A stretch of 64,000 bases of DNA from Linnemannia schmuckeri (lineage: Eukaryota > Mortierellomycota > Mortierellomycetes > Mortierellales > Mortierellaceae). The position numbers and the translations under genes are program-made. The stretch's first letter is position 1. Each line of letters opens with the position of its first letter. The notes under the pieces were generated by a model. The model ran no database searches. It saw only the letters and a program-made list of their open reading frames with translations, and was not told where the DNA came from. Below are positions 25,238 through 35,697 of the stretch, piece by piece. The stretch spans positions 558,001-622,000 of the forward strand of contig JANATG010000022.1 of NCBI GenBank assembly GCA_029449235.1, read 5' to 3'.

Positions 25238-26484
25238 CAGAACTAAGGCCAAGTCCAGCGCAGACATGCGCCGTATCTGCCTATCAGCTAAGAATTGCTC
25301 TTGTTTGCATCATCTTGGGTACATAGGGTTTTAACCAACCAACCTTGGATAAACCCAGCCAACCTCCAGGAAGGGCTCTCAATTGGAGCGAGACCTATCT
25401 CTCTCTTTCTCAGTGGCCCACTGGGAACCTTTGCCGACCACGTGAGTAATAACATACCCACGAAAGCTAAGGAGATGAGGATTTTCGTTACCTTTTTTTG
25501 TTGTCGTCCATTCTATCTTCAATTGAAGCCAGTTTTTTGGTGCCTTCTGAGGTTGTTGTTGTTTCTTAGACTTGGGAGCGGGGCCCCAGTTGAATATTGT
25601 TTTGGTTGTGTCCATTATGTAACAAACAAGGCAGGAAGAGGGGAGCAAAATCTTTGGTGATCATTATTTTTGGACGTTCGAGGTACGGGCGAGGGGTTTT
25701 TTCGTTTATGCAACGGTTCAAAAGGGGTGGGGAAAGAGGTTATATCATGCAAGCAAGGCGGGAAAAGCAGCATGAAAGAAAAAGAAAAAACGGACAGGGC
25801 GAGACGAATTGGCAAGGCAGGAGTAGTGGGGTGCACTTTGGTTTTTTTGCTTCCTTGCAAGCCAGTTCAACGGAAGAACTACCCCTTCATTCTTTCTCAC
25901 ACTTCCTCCCTTGTTCATTTTTCGCCTTTTCATCCCCTCGCTGGTGCATCCAGCACTGACGGACGACGGGGTAGATGGAGGAATAATGGGTGAGAAGGGA
26001 GAAGAAAATGATGAAAAGAGGAGGAGGCAGTTGTCAATGAGGTATGGTTCTTCCTTCGCGACGGGCAAAGAGAGGGAACTTCCTTTCCCGATAAGGAAGT
26101 CATGAAACGGTTTTGCTGTGAACCGTTAGTGCTTTGTTTAACAAAAGGCCCTTTTCTGTGAGTCTGAAGCATAATAATTTGTGCGCGTGTGTGTATGTGT
26201 GCTGTATTTGTCCCATTTGGACTCGATTGTGTCGTTCCTTTTTACCCACCGTCTCTCTCTTTTTTTTACTTCTTTTCTTTTCCTCTCCTCTTTTCTCTCC
26301 TCTTTTTGTTTTTTCCCCTCGACCTCACTCCACTTCATCCTCCCTCTCACTCTACTACCTGTCACACCCGCCTTCCACCACTTGTATATATCCCTTCCTT
26401 TGTACTAATTCCTTCGTGAGAAAACACATTCCCACGCCCTCACCTTCCCTTTCCCTTCAACACAAAACAAAACAAAACACCACA
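24853..26484. other. Intergenic region with a long poly-T tract
   Basis: A T-run of about 37 bases sits near 25201-25237. No gene, tRNA or recognised transposon end is present. The last 300 bases are CT-rich and precede the amidohydrolase start. Confidence 0.55.
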
Positions 26485-29400
26485 ATGGCTGATTACGCGA
26501 GCGTCCCTCAGAACGACAACGAGGAAGTCGGCCACGCCTACGATCGCCCTCAGAAGGGTGCTTTCCTCCGCAAGAAGTCCACCCTCCTTCTTGCTACCGC
26601 TGCCATCGCTCTCCTCACCACCACCGCCTATTTCATCGGAGCCTCCAACGAACTCTCGCCCAAAAAGGTTCACTTTGAAGATGTGAATATCTCTGGTCGT
26701 CATTTCGCCCAGGGTTTAGCTAAATGTCGAGCCATCAAGCGTGAGAACAAGCATGTCTACCCTGCTCCCGAGTCAAGAATCAAGAACCCTCGATTTGTGA
26801 ACGGGACGGTGCCGACGTTGTTCAAGAATGGGTATATCTTTGATGGAGAGAATGAGGCGTTCAAAGGCGACGTCTTGATTGACCAGGGGTTGATTGTTGA
26901 GATTGGCCATGATGTTAAGGTGCCAAAGGGAGCCAAGGTTGTTGATCTCAAGGGGCATATCATTACTCCTGGTATCGTCGACATGCACAGGTAAGCTACA
27001 ATACTTCACGAAGACAATGGATGGAGGCGGGATGTCAATTGGCGCACATAAGTGATTGTGATTGTTCCAGGGACATGACATGTGAGTTTATCTGTTACTT
27101 TTGGCGCGGAAGTGAAAAAGGAAGAAAATTTTCTGTTATTTGTCAACATGAGTAGGATGATGAGTACATCGCACAGAAAGAAAGGGAACGAAAAATAAGG
27201 TGCTCTCTTTTTGTGCTTCATCATTGCCTTTTTTTCTATTCTTTTTTCTTTCTCCTACCCTTTTGTGCTTCGCTTCCCCAAGTGGAATCAGCGAAAGAAG
27301 ACGGGAGAATTGTGAAGTACAGAAAAGAAAAAAACAAAGAGCATTTCTAACATACACAATTTTGTCAAGTGACCCATGGTCAACGTTGATACCAATGAAC
27401 AAAATTAACCCCTTATTTTTTTGTTTCTTTTTTTCTGGCGCCCGCCCGTATACCCATTTATTTTTTAATGTAGCCATTTTGGAGTCGACTCTTGGCCTTC
27501 TTTGGACGCTACTGACGACACCAACGAGATGACCCAGCCTCTCACACCCTTCATCCGCTCGATCGACGGCTTTAACCCCAGCGACCCCGCCCGCGAGTGG
27601 ATCCTCTCTGGAGGCGTCACCACCTCGTTGATTCTTCCCGGCTCCGGTAACGTTATGGGAGGCGAGGCCTACACGGTCAAGATGCGCAAGGTCGACACGC
27701 TCAGTACCGACGACATGTTGGTTCAGGCCGGCGAGGACGAGAAGTGGCGCTATATGAAGATGGCGTGCGGTGAGAACCCTAAGCGGTACTATGGACAGTA
27801 CCTCAACACTATGCCCTCGACCCGTCTCGGTGAGGGATGGCTTCTTCGTGACCAGTTTGCCAAGGCGACCGAGCTCCGTCGTGCCCAGGACGATTGGTGC
27901 CATGCTGCCGAGGAGTTGCCCAAGTGGGGTCGTCATCGTCTCGACAAGCCCTTCCCTGAGGACCTTCAGTACGAGAGCTTGGTTGGCATCTTGAGAGACG
28001 AAGTCAAGTTGAACATTCACTGCTACGAGACTCATGATCTTGAGGCTATGGTCCGTCACTCGAACGAGTACAAGTTCAAGATTGCGGCTTTTCACCACGG
28101 TTTGGATGCTTATCGTGTTCCTGAGATCCTCAAGCGTGCCTACAATGGTATCCCCACTGTCGCCACCTTTGCTGGCAAATTTGGATACAAGAAGGAGGCC
28201 TTCCAGAGCTCTGTCAACGGACCCAAGATCCTGGCCGATGCTGGCATCCCTGTCGCCATGAAGTCTGACCACCCCGTCTTGAACTCTCAGCACCTTGTTT
28301 ACGAGGCTGCTCAGGCCCGTCACTATGGTCTCTCAGAGCTCTTGTCGATTGCCTCAGTCACCTCGGTCCCCGCCAAGGCTCTGGGTCTCGACCACCGTAT
28401 CGGTAAGATTGCGATCGGTATGGATGCCGATGTCGTCATCTGGGAGAGGCATCCTCTCTCCCTCGGATCGCACCCTCTCCAGGTCTACATTGACGGTATT
28501 CCTCAGATCGAGGATGTTGACGAGTCTGAGTGGTCCACCCAGGAGGCTCCCTTGAAGTTCGAGGAGTACCCCGACCTTGTTGCCCCCAAGGCCAAGGATG
28601 CCTGCACCGAGAAATCCGAGTCTGGTGTCTTTACCGGAATCAAGAAGATTATCCTCAACGACAACGAGGAGTTGATTAGCCAGTCTGGCGATCTGTCGGT
28701 GGTCATTGAGCACGGTGAGGTTGTCTGCACTGGTCATTGCGATCGCCACAGGGCGGCCATGAAGGAGACCGGCGGACCCATCTATAACTTGGGTGGTGAG
28801 GGTGTTGTCTTGCCCTCGTTGCTCTCTGTCGGTGCCCCCAACTTGGGCTTGATCGAGATTGCTGCTGAGGAGACAACTGGTGATGGTCACCCCAACTTGA
28901 GCTCGGGCATCCAGGCTGCTGCTGATGGATTGAAGTTTGGTGGACTGCATATGGATGAGGCCTATAAGGCTGGTGTCCTTACCGGCGTCACTGCCCCCGA
29001 GTCTGAACACGTCGTCCAGGGTCTCTCTGTCGCCTTCGCCACTGGTGCCGAGAATGGTAAATTTCTCTTTATTTTTTTTTTTGCGTCTGTCTATTTTTTA
29101 TTGCCACGCTTTATCTCTTTGCCAACGTATTATTTACCTTGCGATTTCAAAAAAATAGCTCTTTCGTCGAAGGGAGCTGCGATCATCAAGGAGAAGGTCG
29201 CCCTCCACGTCCGCATCGGTCAGCACTCCAAATCAGTCCTCTTCCCCACTGTCTCGTCCCAGATCGCTTACCTCCGTACGTCTCTCAGGAAGGCCCTCGC
29301 CTCCTCTGTCCCCACCAACGAAGAATTCTTGCTCGTCGTCCGTGGCAAGCTTCCTCTCGTCATCGAAGTCGACAACCGTGACGAGATCATCCGTCTGATT

Positions 29401-29883
29401 CAACTCAAGAAGGAACTCGAGAAGGACGGCGCAAAACTCAAGGTCGCCCTCCTCTCTGCAACCGAGGCCTGGACTGTGGCCGACTACCTGGCCGAAGCCG
29501 AGATCGGCGTCATCTTGCGTCCTTACCTCTGCACACCTGTTCAGTGGACCGCCCAAAAGTGTCTCCCCGGCGCCCCCCTCTCCAAGGAGACTGGACTCTC
29601 GGTCTTGTACAAGGCCGGTGTTAATGTCGGACTCGCAGCTCACGAGCCTGAAGATGTCCGTCAGTTGTCGTGGATTGCTGCTTGGGCTCGTTCGGACTTG
29701 AACATTTCCGAGAAGGAAGCTGTTGGGTTGGTGAGCTGGAACTTAGCCGAGATTGTCGGTTTGCCTACGGGACCTTCAGGATTGGTGATTTATAACGGCA
29801 ACCCATTCGAGTTTGGAGCCAAGGTTTCTGCGGTCGTTGGTGGTGGTAAGACTGGTATCCAGTGCAACCCTCGCGCCTTTTAA
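26485..29883 (+). CDS. Amidohydrolase-superfamily protein, membrane-anchored, two tandem halves
   Basis: Three exons: 26485-26990, 27474-29056, 29159-29883, about 937 residues. A short cytosolic N-terminus with basic residues precedes one transmembrane helix (residues about 33-53), suggesting a type II anchor. The first half has an amidohydrolase fold: 'FKNGYIFDGENEAFKGDVLI', the metal motif HxH in 'DMHSHFG' (split by intron 1), 'NIHCYETHD', 'FHHGLDAYR', and 'KSDHP', then 'GKIAIGMDADVVIWERHPL'. It should bind a metal and hydrolyse a C-N bond. The second half (about 620 onward) repeats the fold in order, but the metal-ligand histidines are missing. The substrate is unknown. Intron 2 is 102 nt and free of stops. 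Confidence 0.85.
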
Positions 29884-30187
29884 GTGGTTTTTTTACCCTA
29901 TCTACTATATCATAGTATAGTTGATAGTTGATATCCATCCTTTCATCTGACAAAAACATATTTTCTCGCAGTAAATAAATGTCTGCGGCATTGAAAAAAG
30001 TACTAAGGTTTTCATGACTTCATTTCCTAAAGTACGAAGGTTCTCACTACAAGTAAAAGATAAGAGAAAAGAAACTCGTCCTTCACATAAAACAAGCACT
30101 CGTCTTAGAAAGGTTGCAAGGATGTGGCAGCAAAAAACAAGACGCCTTTCGTTGTCGTCCAAGTAGCAAAAGTAAAAAATGCAAAAG

Positions 30188-30261
30188 TGTTTGTACTCGG
30201 ACTTGAACCGAGGACCGTCTGTGTGTTAGACAGACGTGATAACCAACTACACCATACAAAC
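30188..30261 (-). tRNA. tRNA-Val (anticodon AAC)
   Basis: The gene body is an exact reverse-complement copy of the tRNA-Val at 15639-15712, with intact stems and anticodon AAC. Its 5' end faces the LINE at 30397. Confidence 0.95.
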
Positions 30262-31645
30262 TTTGCAAGCTGCTTGATGCTGTCTTGATTTTCAGAAACA
30301 TAATATTTCATAGCATATAAACAGCACGTGATCAGAAAACTTGGTGGCTGATCACGTGGCATTTTGGTCCATAAAGGAAAAGTGGGCTGTGTTGTTGGTT
30401 TCTTCTACTTCTCCTTCTTCTCCTTTGTTCTCTCCTTCCGACTTCGACCCCTTGTTATCATCCTTGTTATCATCTGTTCCCCACTTGGGGTTCTCGTTTT
30501 CATCTGATCCTTCCCTTGTCTTTGATGTCTCCTCTTACTTTACTATTAATCTACCTGTTATCACATCCTTTTCTTCTCCCTCTCTTATTCCTTCTTCTTC
30601 TGTCCACCCCTCTTCTTTTGTTTCCTCCTCTCTTTCTCATTCCTCTCATCCTTCCTTTCCCCTTGCTGCCCCCTCCACAATCCCTCCAATAGCTCCTCTC
30701 TCCCTAGTACCTCTTTCCTTTCTATCTAGTGTACCACCTATCGATCTTTTATCTGCACCCGTCTCTTCTTTATTATTCGATCCTTCACTTCCTCCACCTC
30801 CCTCTCCACCCTCCCCTCTTCCTCCCCTCTCACTTCCTTTGCCAGTCAGCTCATTGCCATCTTCGCCACAGCCACATTATCCACCACTTACACTCTCACC
30901 TCCTCCGTCGTTACTATCCCCGGCTTCGCCGCCCGTAGTCACCCCAGTTACAGTCTCGTCGCCTATCGTCATCCCAGTCCAGTCTCGAGCCCTGTACTCT
31001 CTGCTACATCTGATCGACCTGCACCTCTCCTCACCTGCACAGACACACCATTCAACACGCCAGCTACCTCCACTCCAACACCTGTATCCATTCTCTTATC
31101 TCCTCACACTCAATCTCCTCTTCCACCCAATGCAACTGACCCTAGCTTCGAGCGGGCAGTCGCCTCCCTGGACAGCATCTGCAGACACCGTCTCCTTCGT
31201 CCCGCGGCAGAATACAACGCCGAGATCCTACGCATTATCTGCGAGACCAAGAAGCTTCAGGCGAAGAACACCACCAAGTATGACGCCCTTAGAGCTCAGT
31301 ATCGGAAGCAACTTGCTAAGAGACCGCAAGACCTAACCGCCATGCTGTCCAACGTCGACCATGACTGTCGAGAATCCGAACTAGAACCAGGCGAGGTTGA
31401 CCTTTCTCAGGACAGAGACTGGAGGTATGGTGGGTGGGGAAGATGAGGGAGAGAGAGAGATGGGTTGCAAGGTATTGACGAAGTGTATTCAAGTTACTAG
31501 GTGCGGAACAAGCTACGTTAAACTATGGCTACTTATACTGGCTATCTGGGCTCTTAATAAATTATTTCTGCAGGAGCAGCCTGGATGCATATTAATTAAT
31601 GCACCAAAGCCTTGCTGCATAATAATTAATGTATATGCTGCCTTG

Positions 31646-31704
31646 AGCCTAGGACGCGACATCTAAGCCTAGGACGCGACATCTGAGCCTAGGACGCGAC
31701 AATG
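31646..31704 (+). repeat. Three 20-bp direct repeats at the internal junction of the LINE derivative
   Basis: Units of 20 bp start at 31646, 31666 and 31686, each containing the palindrome cctagg and 'acgcgac'. They sit where the endonuclease and reverse-transcriptase domains should be. A piece of about 200 bp before them has no LINE-like coding. Confidence 0.9.
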
Positions 31705-31838
31705 ACGCTGTCAATGCAGCTGCGCGTGTTCAGTCTATTGCTAGTCGACGCAAGACCCTTGCCCTTGGAATACGTCGCCGAGCCAGCGAGGCTGTCAATG
31801 AGTACCGGACTCGCCACCTTGATTCTCTCCGCTCGGAT

Positions 31839-33809
31839 ATGGAAACCAGACTGAACAGAGCAGTAGTGGAATCTCATTTACAGGAATCCCTTCGAGCCAG
31901 AAAGCAACAGGAAGCAGAGGCACTTTGTCTTCAGCACTACTCTGTTGTCTCACGCTTGCAAGAGCCCCTCCGCGACAGGAAACAACAGCAGCAACAGGAA
32001 AAAAAGGCTTACCGTCTTCACCATCGCTCGGTCGTCTCTCGCCTAAAGGAGACGATGCCACGGCCCAAGAAGACTCAACCACTACGCAAATCAGCCTTTG
32101 ACACAACCTCGAACTTCCCTTTGCAAGAACAGTACCGAGTCCAACCGCTCGCAGCATCAGGCCCCCTCACCACAACCTTCGGCCCACTTTGTCTCTCACC
32201 GGCGGAAGCAGCGTCCATGCGAACAATACAGAACACACCAGTAGACAACTCCACCCCCCGAGTTTTGTACTCGGATGGATCTCTTCTAAACTCAGGAACA
32301 TCCGACGTGTCACTGGCTTTTGGAGTAATGGACCTTACTCAGGACAATCCCCTGACAGTACAAGGACGAACGGACGGTCATGCATCCTCGGCTAAGTCTG
32401 AGCTCATGGGCTTACTAGCCGCAGTCCTGTCAGCACCTCCGGAACAAAACATTGTGGTCAAACTGGACAACCAGTCGGTGGTGGAACAGTATCATCATAT
32501 GGTGAAGAATCGTCAAGATGCCTTACCGAGGAAACGATTCAGGAGCACTTATGCCGGTATCTGGGCAGTATTATGGCAGGTTGTGGAATCTCGGCCAGGC
32601 GAAGTCGAAGTGGTATGGATCAAGGGACACAACAACATTCAAGGAAATGAGCTAGCGGATCAGGCGGCAAAGGCGGCAGCACAGAGTGTTACGGTGCCTT
32701 TGGTGGTGGATCTCACTCAGCAGACGGACATTACGAGCTTTGCACATTGCAATGGCGGGCTTGTTGAAATCGATCTACGACAGCTCCTTAAACAACAATC
32801 GACAATCCGCCATCATCAAGTCTGGATATCACAAAGACGGGTCAAGAGGGCGATCTCGGACATTGACGATGCGGAATGGAGTTCGACCTTGGCCCATGTC
32901 CATGACAGACGCGCCATCTTCACCTTTTACAGCAACAGCAGGGACTCCCATCAACGAACACATCATATCAAGAAGCTGCATGGAATGTTGCCAACATTGA
33001 ACTCCATGCAGGCCCGGAAGCCTGATTTGTACTCAACCTGCCTGTGTCGACAATGTGAGCAGAAGGAGGAGGACAATGAGCACGTCTGGAGATGCCCCTC
33101 TACTGTTGAGACAACCACTGCGATATGGAAGGAGGCCATGGGCAAGATTGATGAATGGGGCGTTCAGGCAACAAATAGCTACAATGCCGCCAGGAAGCGT
33201 GAACACAAGCGAGCAACTGACAATGGTCGTCAAGCACCACGGCCAGTACCCATATACTGGCAGTCCCCCTCGGATGCGGATCATGTTCGGGGATTCTCTT
33301 CTATCGGTGGAGCTCGAGCCGTGCACAGCGGTAGTCCTGCTCCCGATCGTGATGAAAACCCCAAGTGGCACGTTTCGGACCTTCTTTGCGGAATCACCCC
33401 CAAGAGCATGTTGACTGAGTGGTCCTCGGCCTTCAAGACCCCACGGTCCATTGCCAAGACGGTCCTTCACAAGTTTATTGGCTACCTGGAGACGCAGGCC
33501 TCAGAACTGATCTGGAAACCACGATGCTCCACGACGATCGCGTGGGAGCAGATGCAAGGCATCACTGCCAAGGACAAAACATCCAAATACACCGGCGCCC
33601 GGGGTGACTGGAGTCGAGGATATGGCTACATCACGCGTGATGGGTTCTGCCCGTGTGGCGCTTCGCTAGCCACACATAAGGATCGAACCTGCCCTGGAGC
33701 GACCAAGGAACCACGCACAGCTGATGAGCGGCTGTTGGATAGTCTGTTGGAAAGGAGGAAGTTGTCAGTGATGGAGAGGATGGGAAGAATCCCCTTCATT
33801 CGTATCTAG
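31839..33809 (+). CDS. LINE ORF2-type C-terminal protein: coiled coil, RNase H, Cys/His motif
   Basis: The ATG at 31839 opens 656 residues; the same frame is open upstream to about 31662, so the true protein start is uncertain. Residues 1-80 are highly charged and helical with two copies of an 'LQE.L..RKQQ' unit. Residues about 140-290 are RNase H: 'LYSDGS' (first Asp), 'KSELMGLLAA' (Glu), 'VKLDNQSVV' (Asp), and 'WIKGHNNIQGNELADQAA' (His and Asp). The C-terminal 360 residues include 'CLCRQCEQKEEDNEHVWRC', a zinc-binding CX2C/H/C motif. RNase H removes the RNA strand during retrotransposition. The reverse transcriptase is missing, so alone it cannot mobilise the element. Confidence 0.85.
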   Translation: METRLNRAVVESHLQESLRARKQQEAEALCLQHYSVVSRLQEPLRDRKQQQQQEKKAYRLHHRSVVSRLKETMPRPKKTQPLRKSAFDTTSNFPLQEQYRVQPLAASGPLTTTFGPLCLSPAEAASMRTIQNTPVDNSTPRVLYSDGSLLNSGTSDVSLAFGVMDLTQDNPLTVQGRTDGHASSAKSELMGLLAAVLSAPPEQNIVVKLDNQSVVEQYHHMVKNRQDALPRKRFRSTYAGIWAVLWQVVESRPGEVEVVWIKGHNNIQGNELADQAAKAAAQSVTVPLVVDLTQQTDITSFAHCNGGLVEIDLRQLLKQQSTIRHHQVWISQRRVKRAISDIDDAEWSSTLAHVHDRRAIFTFYSNSRDSHQRTHHIKKLHGMLPTLNSMQARKPDLYSTCLCRQCEQKEEDNEHVWRCPSTVETTTAIWKEAMGKIDEWGVQATNSYNAARKREHKRATDNGRQAPRPVPIYWQSPSDADHVRGFSSIGGARAVHSGSPAPDRDENPKWHVSDLLCGITPKSMLTEWSSAFKTPRSIAKTVLHKFIGYLETQASELIWKPRCSTTIAWEQMQGITAKDKTSKYTGARGDWSRGYGYITRDGFCPCGASLATHKDRTCPGATKEPRTADERLLDSLLERRKLSVMERMGRIPFIRI

Positions 33810-34015
33810 TTTTATTTTTTCTTCCGTTTTTGCTGTGAAGAGCAGCGACAATTGTTGCGCAGAGCCAGGCTCCGGGTCGGACTGTGACTGGCGGATGGTG
33901 TACTGAAGAGTTTGGTCTGTAGTCCCCTTTACTTCCAAATGCCTCCTTTGTACTGTTTGTCAGAGAAATAAAATTGTGTACCAAAAAAAAAAAAAAAAAG
34001 GTGGGCTGTGTTGTT

Positions 34016-35697
34016 TTTGGTGAATAAACTAAGCCTGTTTGCAGCAAGAAACGAAAAGGCAAAAGACAAGCAGGAGCCCGCTTCTGGTTGCTCTACTTCA
34101 GTGAACGAGTTGAACATCGTCTAATGAAGACAGAAGTACCTTTCTTTGGGTATCGTCGTTACCTATCAAGACTTTCATGAGGATCCTAGACTTTTTTTTT
34201 TTTTTTTTGTTTTCCTCGTGTCTATGTTTTCCAATCCGGCAGGGAGGCAGATCGGCAGAGTACTCGCCGTTAACGAGTATTCATCAACCCACCAACCGAG
34301 AGCGAGCATCAAAAACATAAAAAACAAGCTAGTGCTTCCAGGACTCTCTCTCTCTTTCTATGTATCAATCACAATAGTCATATATGCGCTGTGTATGCGT
34401 GCAGGCGTGTGGTGAGAAAAAAAATAGGAGCGACATGATAAAAGAAGAACGGCAAGGAAAAAAGAGGAGGTTGAGAGGGGGCAAGCAAAGACAGGCTGTT
34501 GGCTGATAGCCTTTGGATTGGTCAGTATTTTCCTCACTCTCCAGGTTGCTTTTTGAACAAAGGAGCAAGGAAAAAAAAAAGATAGGAAAAGGGCCCCACG
34601 TGCCCCCCCCTGACGGCCTCTCAAAAAAAAGTTAGGAAAAAAGCGAACAGTAAGCGTGAAATAATCGATGATTTCTTGGTCGCTCTTCTTTTTGACAGAT
34701 CAGGGTTCCTCCGGAAAAACGAGAGTCATAGGGATACGAGAAGGTGAGAGAGATGATTTGGAATTGTTTGATCAATGCTCGTGGGCCATGGTATTTGCTG
34801 AGAAGACGTGGAAAGAACGAGGGAGTAGGGATAGAAATGGATGCACAAAAAAAAAAAAAAAAAAAAAAGCGAGGGAAGAAGGTAGAAGAGAGAGAAGAGA
34901 GAAGAGGGGAAAGAATGGTGATGGACAAAGAAAGGTGAAGAGAGGATGATTGAGCGAACCAAGGTCGAGCAAGCAGGGCGCGTGCCCCCTTTCCTGTTGT
35001 TGGATTGCTCGCCTGTCCTCTTTCTTTTCTTTTGTTATGGAGTTGTTGTCTGTATGTCCCTCCTTTATCCTTTATCCCGTTGACAGACAGACAAACGGAC
35101 AGACAAGCCAGGCTCAATTTTTTATTTTTTATTTTTTTTTTCTCTTTCAGCTAGAGTAGAGTAGAGCGTGGTATCCATGCAACGATAATTGTCGTCCAAA
35201 TCGAGAAGATTCGACCCCGCGTGCCATGGTCCCCTCGACCAATTGGCCCGCTGGCCTTTGCCCTCACGTTGGCCGCGATTTGCATCACGTTCGCTGCCTC
35301 CTTCTCTCTTCTTCTTGCAAAGTAAGGGCAAGCAAAGCTGGTTTTATTCCCTCATTCAAACTCACACTCACATTAACATTCATATCTATCGATTCGTTAT
35401 GTTCGTTCGCTCGTTCGTTCCCAGTGCTTGCACCCATTTCTCATTTCTTGCTTTTCTTATTTTTTGTTTGTTACCTATCTCTCTCTCCTCTTCTTTTCTT
35501 CTTCTCTCTTTCCTCTTCTCTTTCTTCTTCATTATCACTCAACTTCACGTTCCACTGCAACCACCCTCTCAACCCTGACACTGCACCCTCAGGCAAATAG
35601 CTTTCATATAACTCTCAATTGTAGCACACCCTTTTCTCCTTTCCTTTGCCTTTGTTTTACTCCTTTCAACAACAAGCCTTCTTGTTATAGAACTGCA
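34016..35697. other. Intergenic and probable leader of the bHLH gene
   Basis: Purine-rich tracts (34640-34950) are followed by a CT-rich stretch (about 35330-35690) that resembles the leaders of other genes here. 'cttgttatag' right before the start at 35698 could be a splice acceptor, so a 5' non-coding exon is possible. No other gene is supported. Confidence 0.55.

Larger units (their letters stand above)
30397..34000 (+). mobile_element. LINE-type retrotransposon derivative with RNase H ORF, 3' poly-A and perfect TSD
   Basis: The element ends in an AATAAA-like signal and a 17-base poly-A run (33983-33999). A 15-bp target-site duplication (gtgggctgtgttgtt) is at 30382-30396 and 34001-34015. 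The 5' part (about 30730-31446) has an open frame rich in Ser/Thr/Pro and then in charged helical residues. The 3' part carries an RNase H domain and Cys/His C-terminus. No endonuclease or reverse transcriptase domain lies between, so it depends on another element. It stands 121-135 bp upstream of tRNA-Val and points away from it. It is the source-type sequence for copies A, C and D. Confidence 0.92.

Noticed and set aside
25200..25240. Long poly-T as a LINE 3' end
   Set aside because: No LINE 3' sequence follows it and no flanking duplication was found.
27136..28323. 395-residue minus-strand frame opposite the amidohydrolase
   Set aside because: Antisense shadow of a well-supported exon; no domain and it spans the plus-strand intron.
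30341..31336. 331-residue Pro/Ser/Leu-rich frame as a host gene
   Set aside because: It crosses the LINE 5' boundary and target-site duplication, and the more protein-like frame over 30730-31446 is a different one belonging to the LINE.
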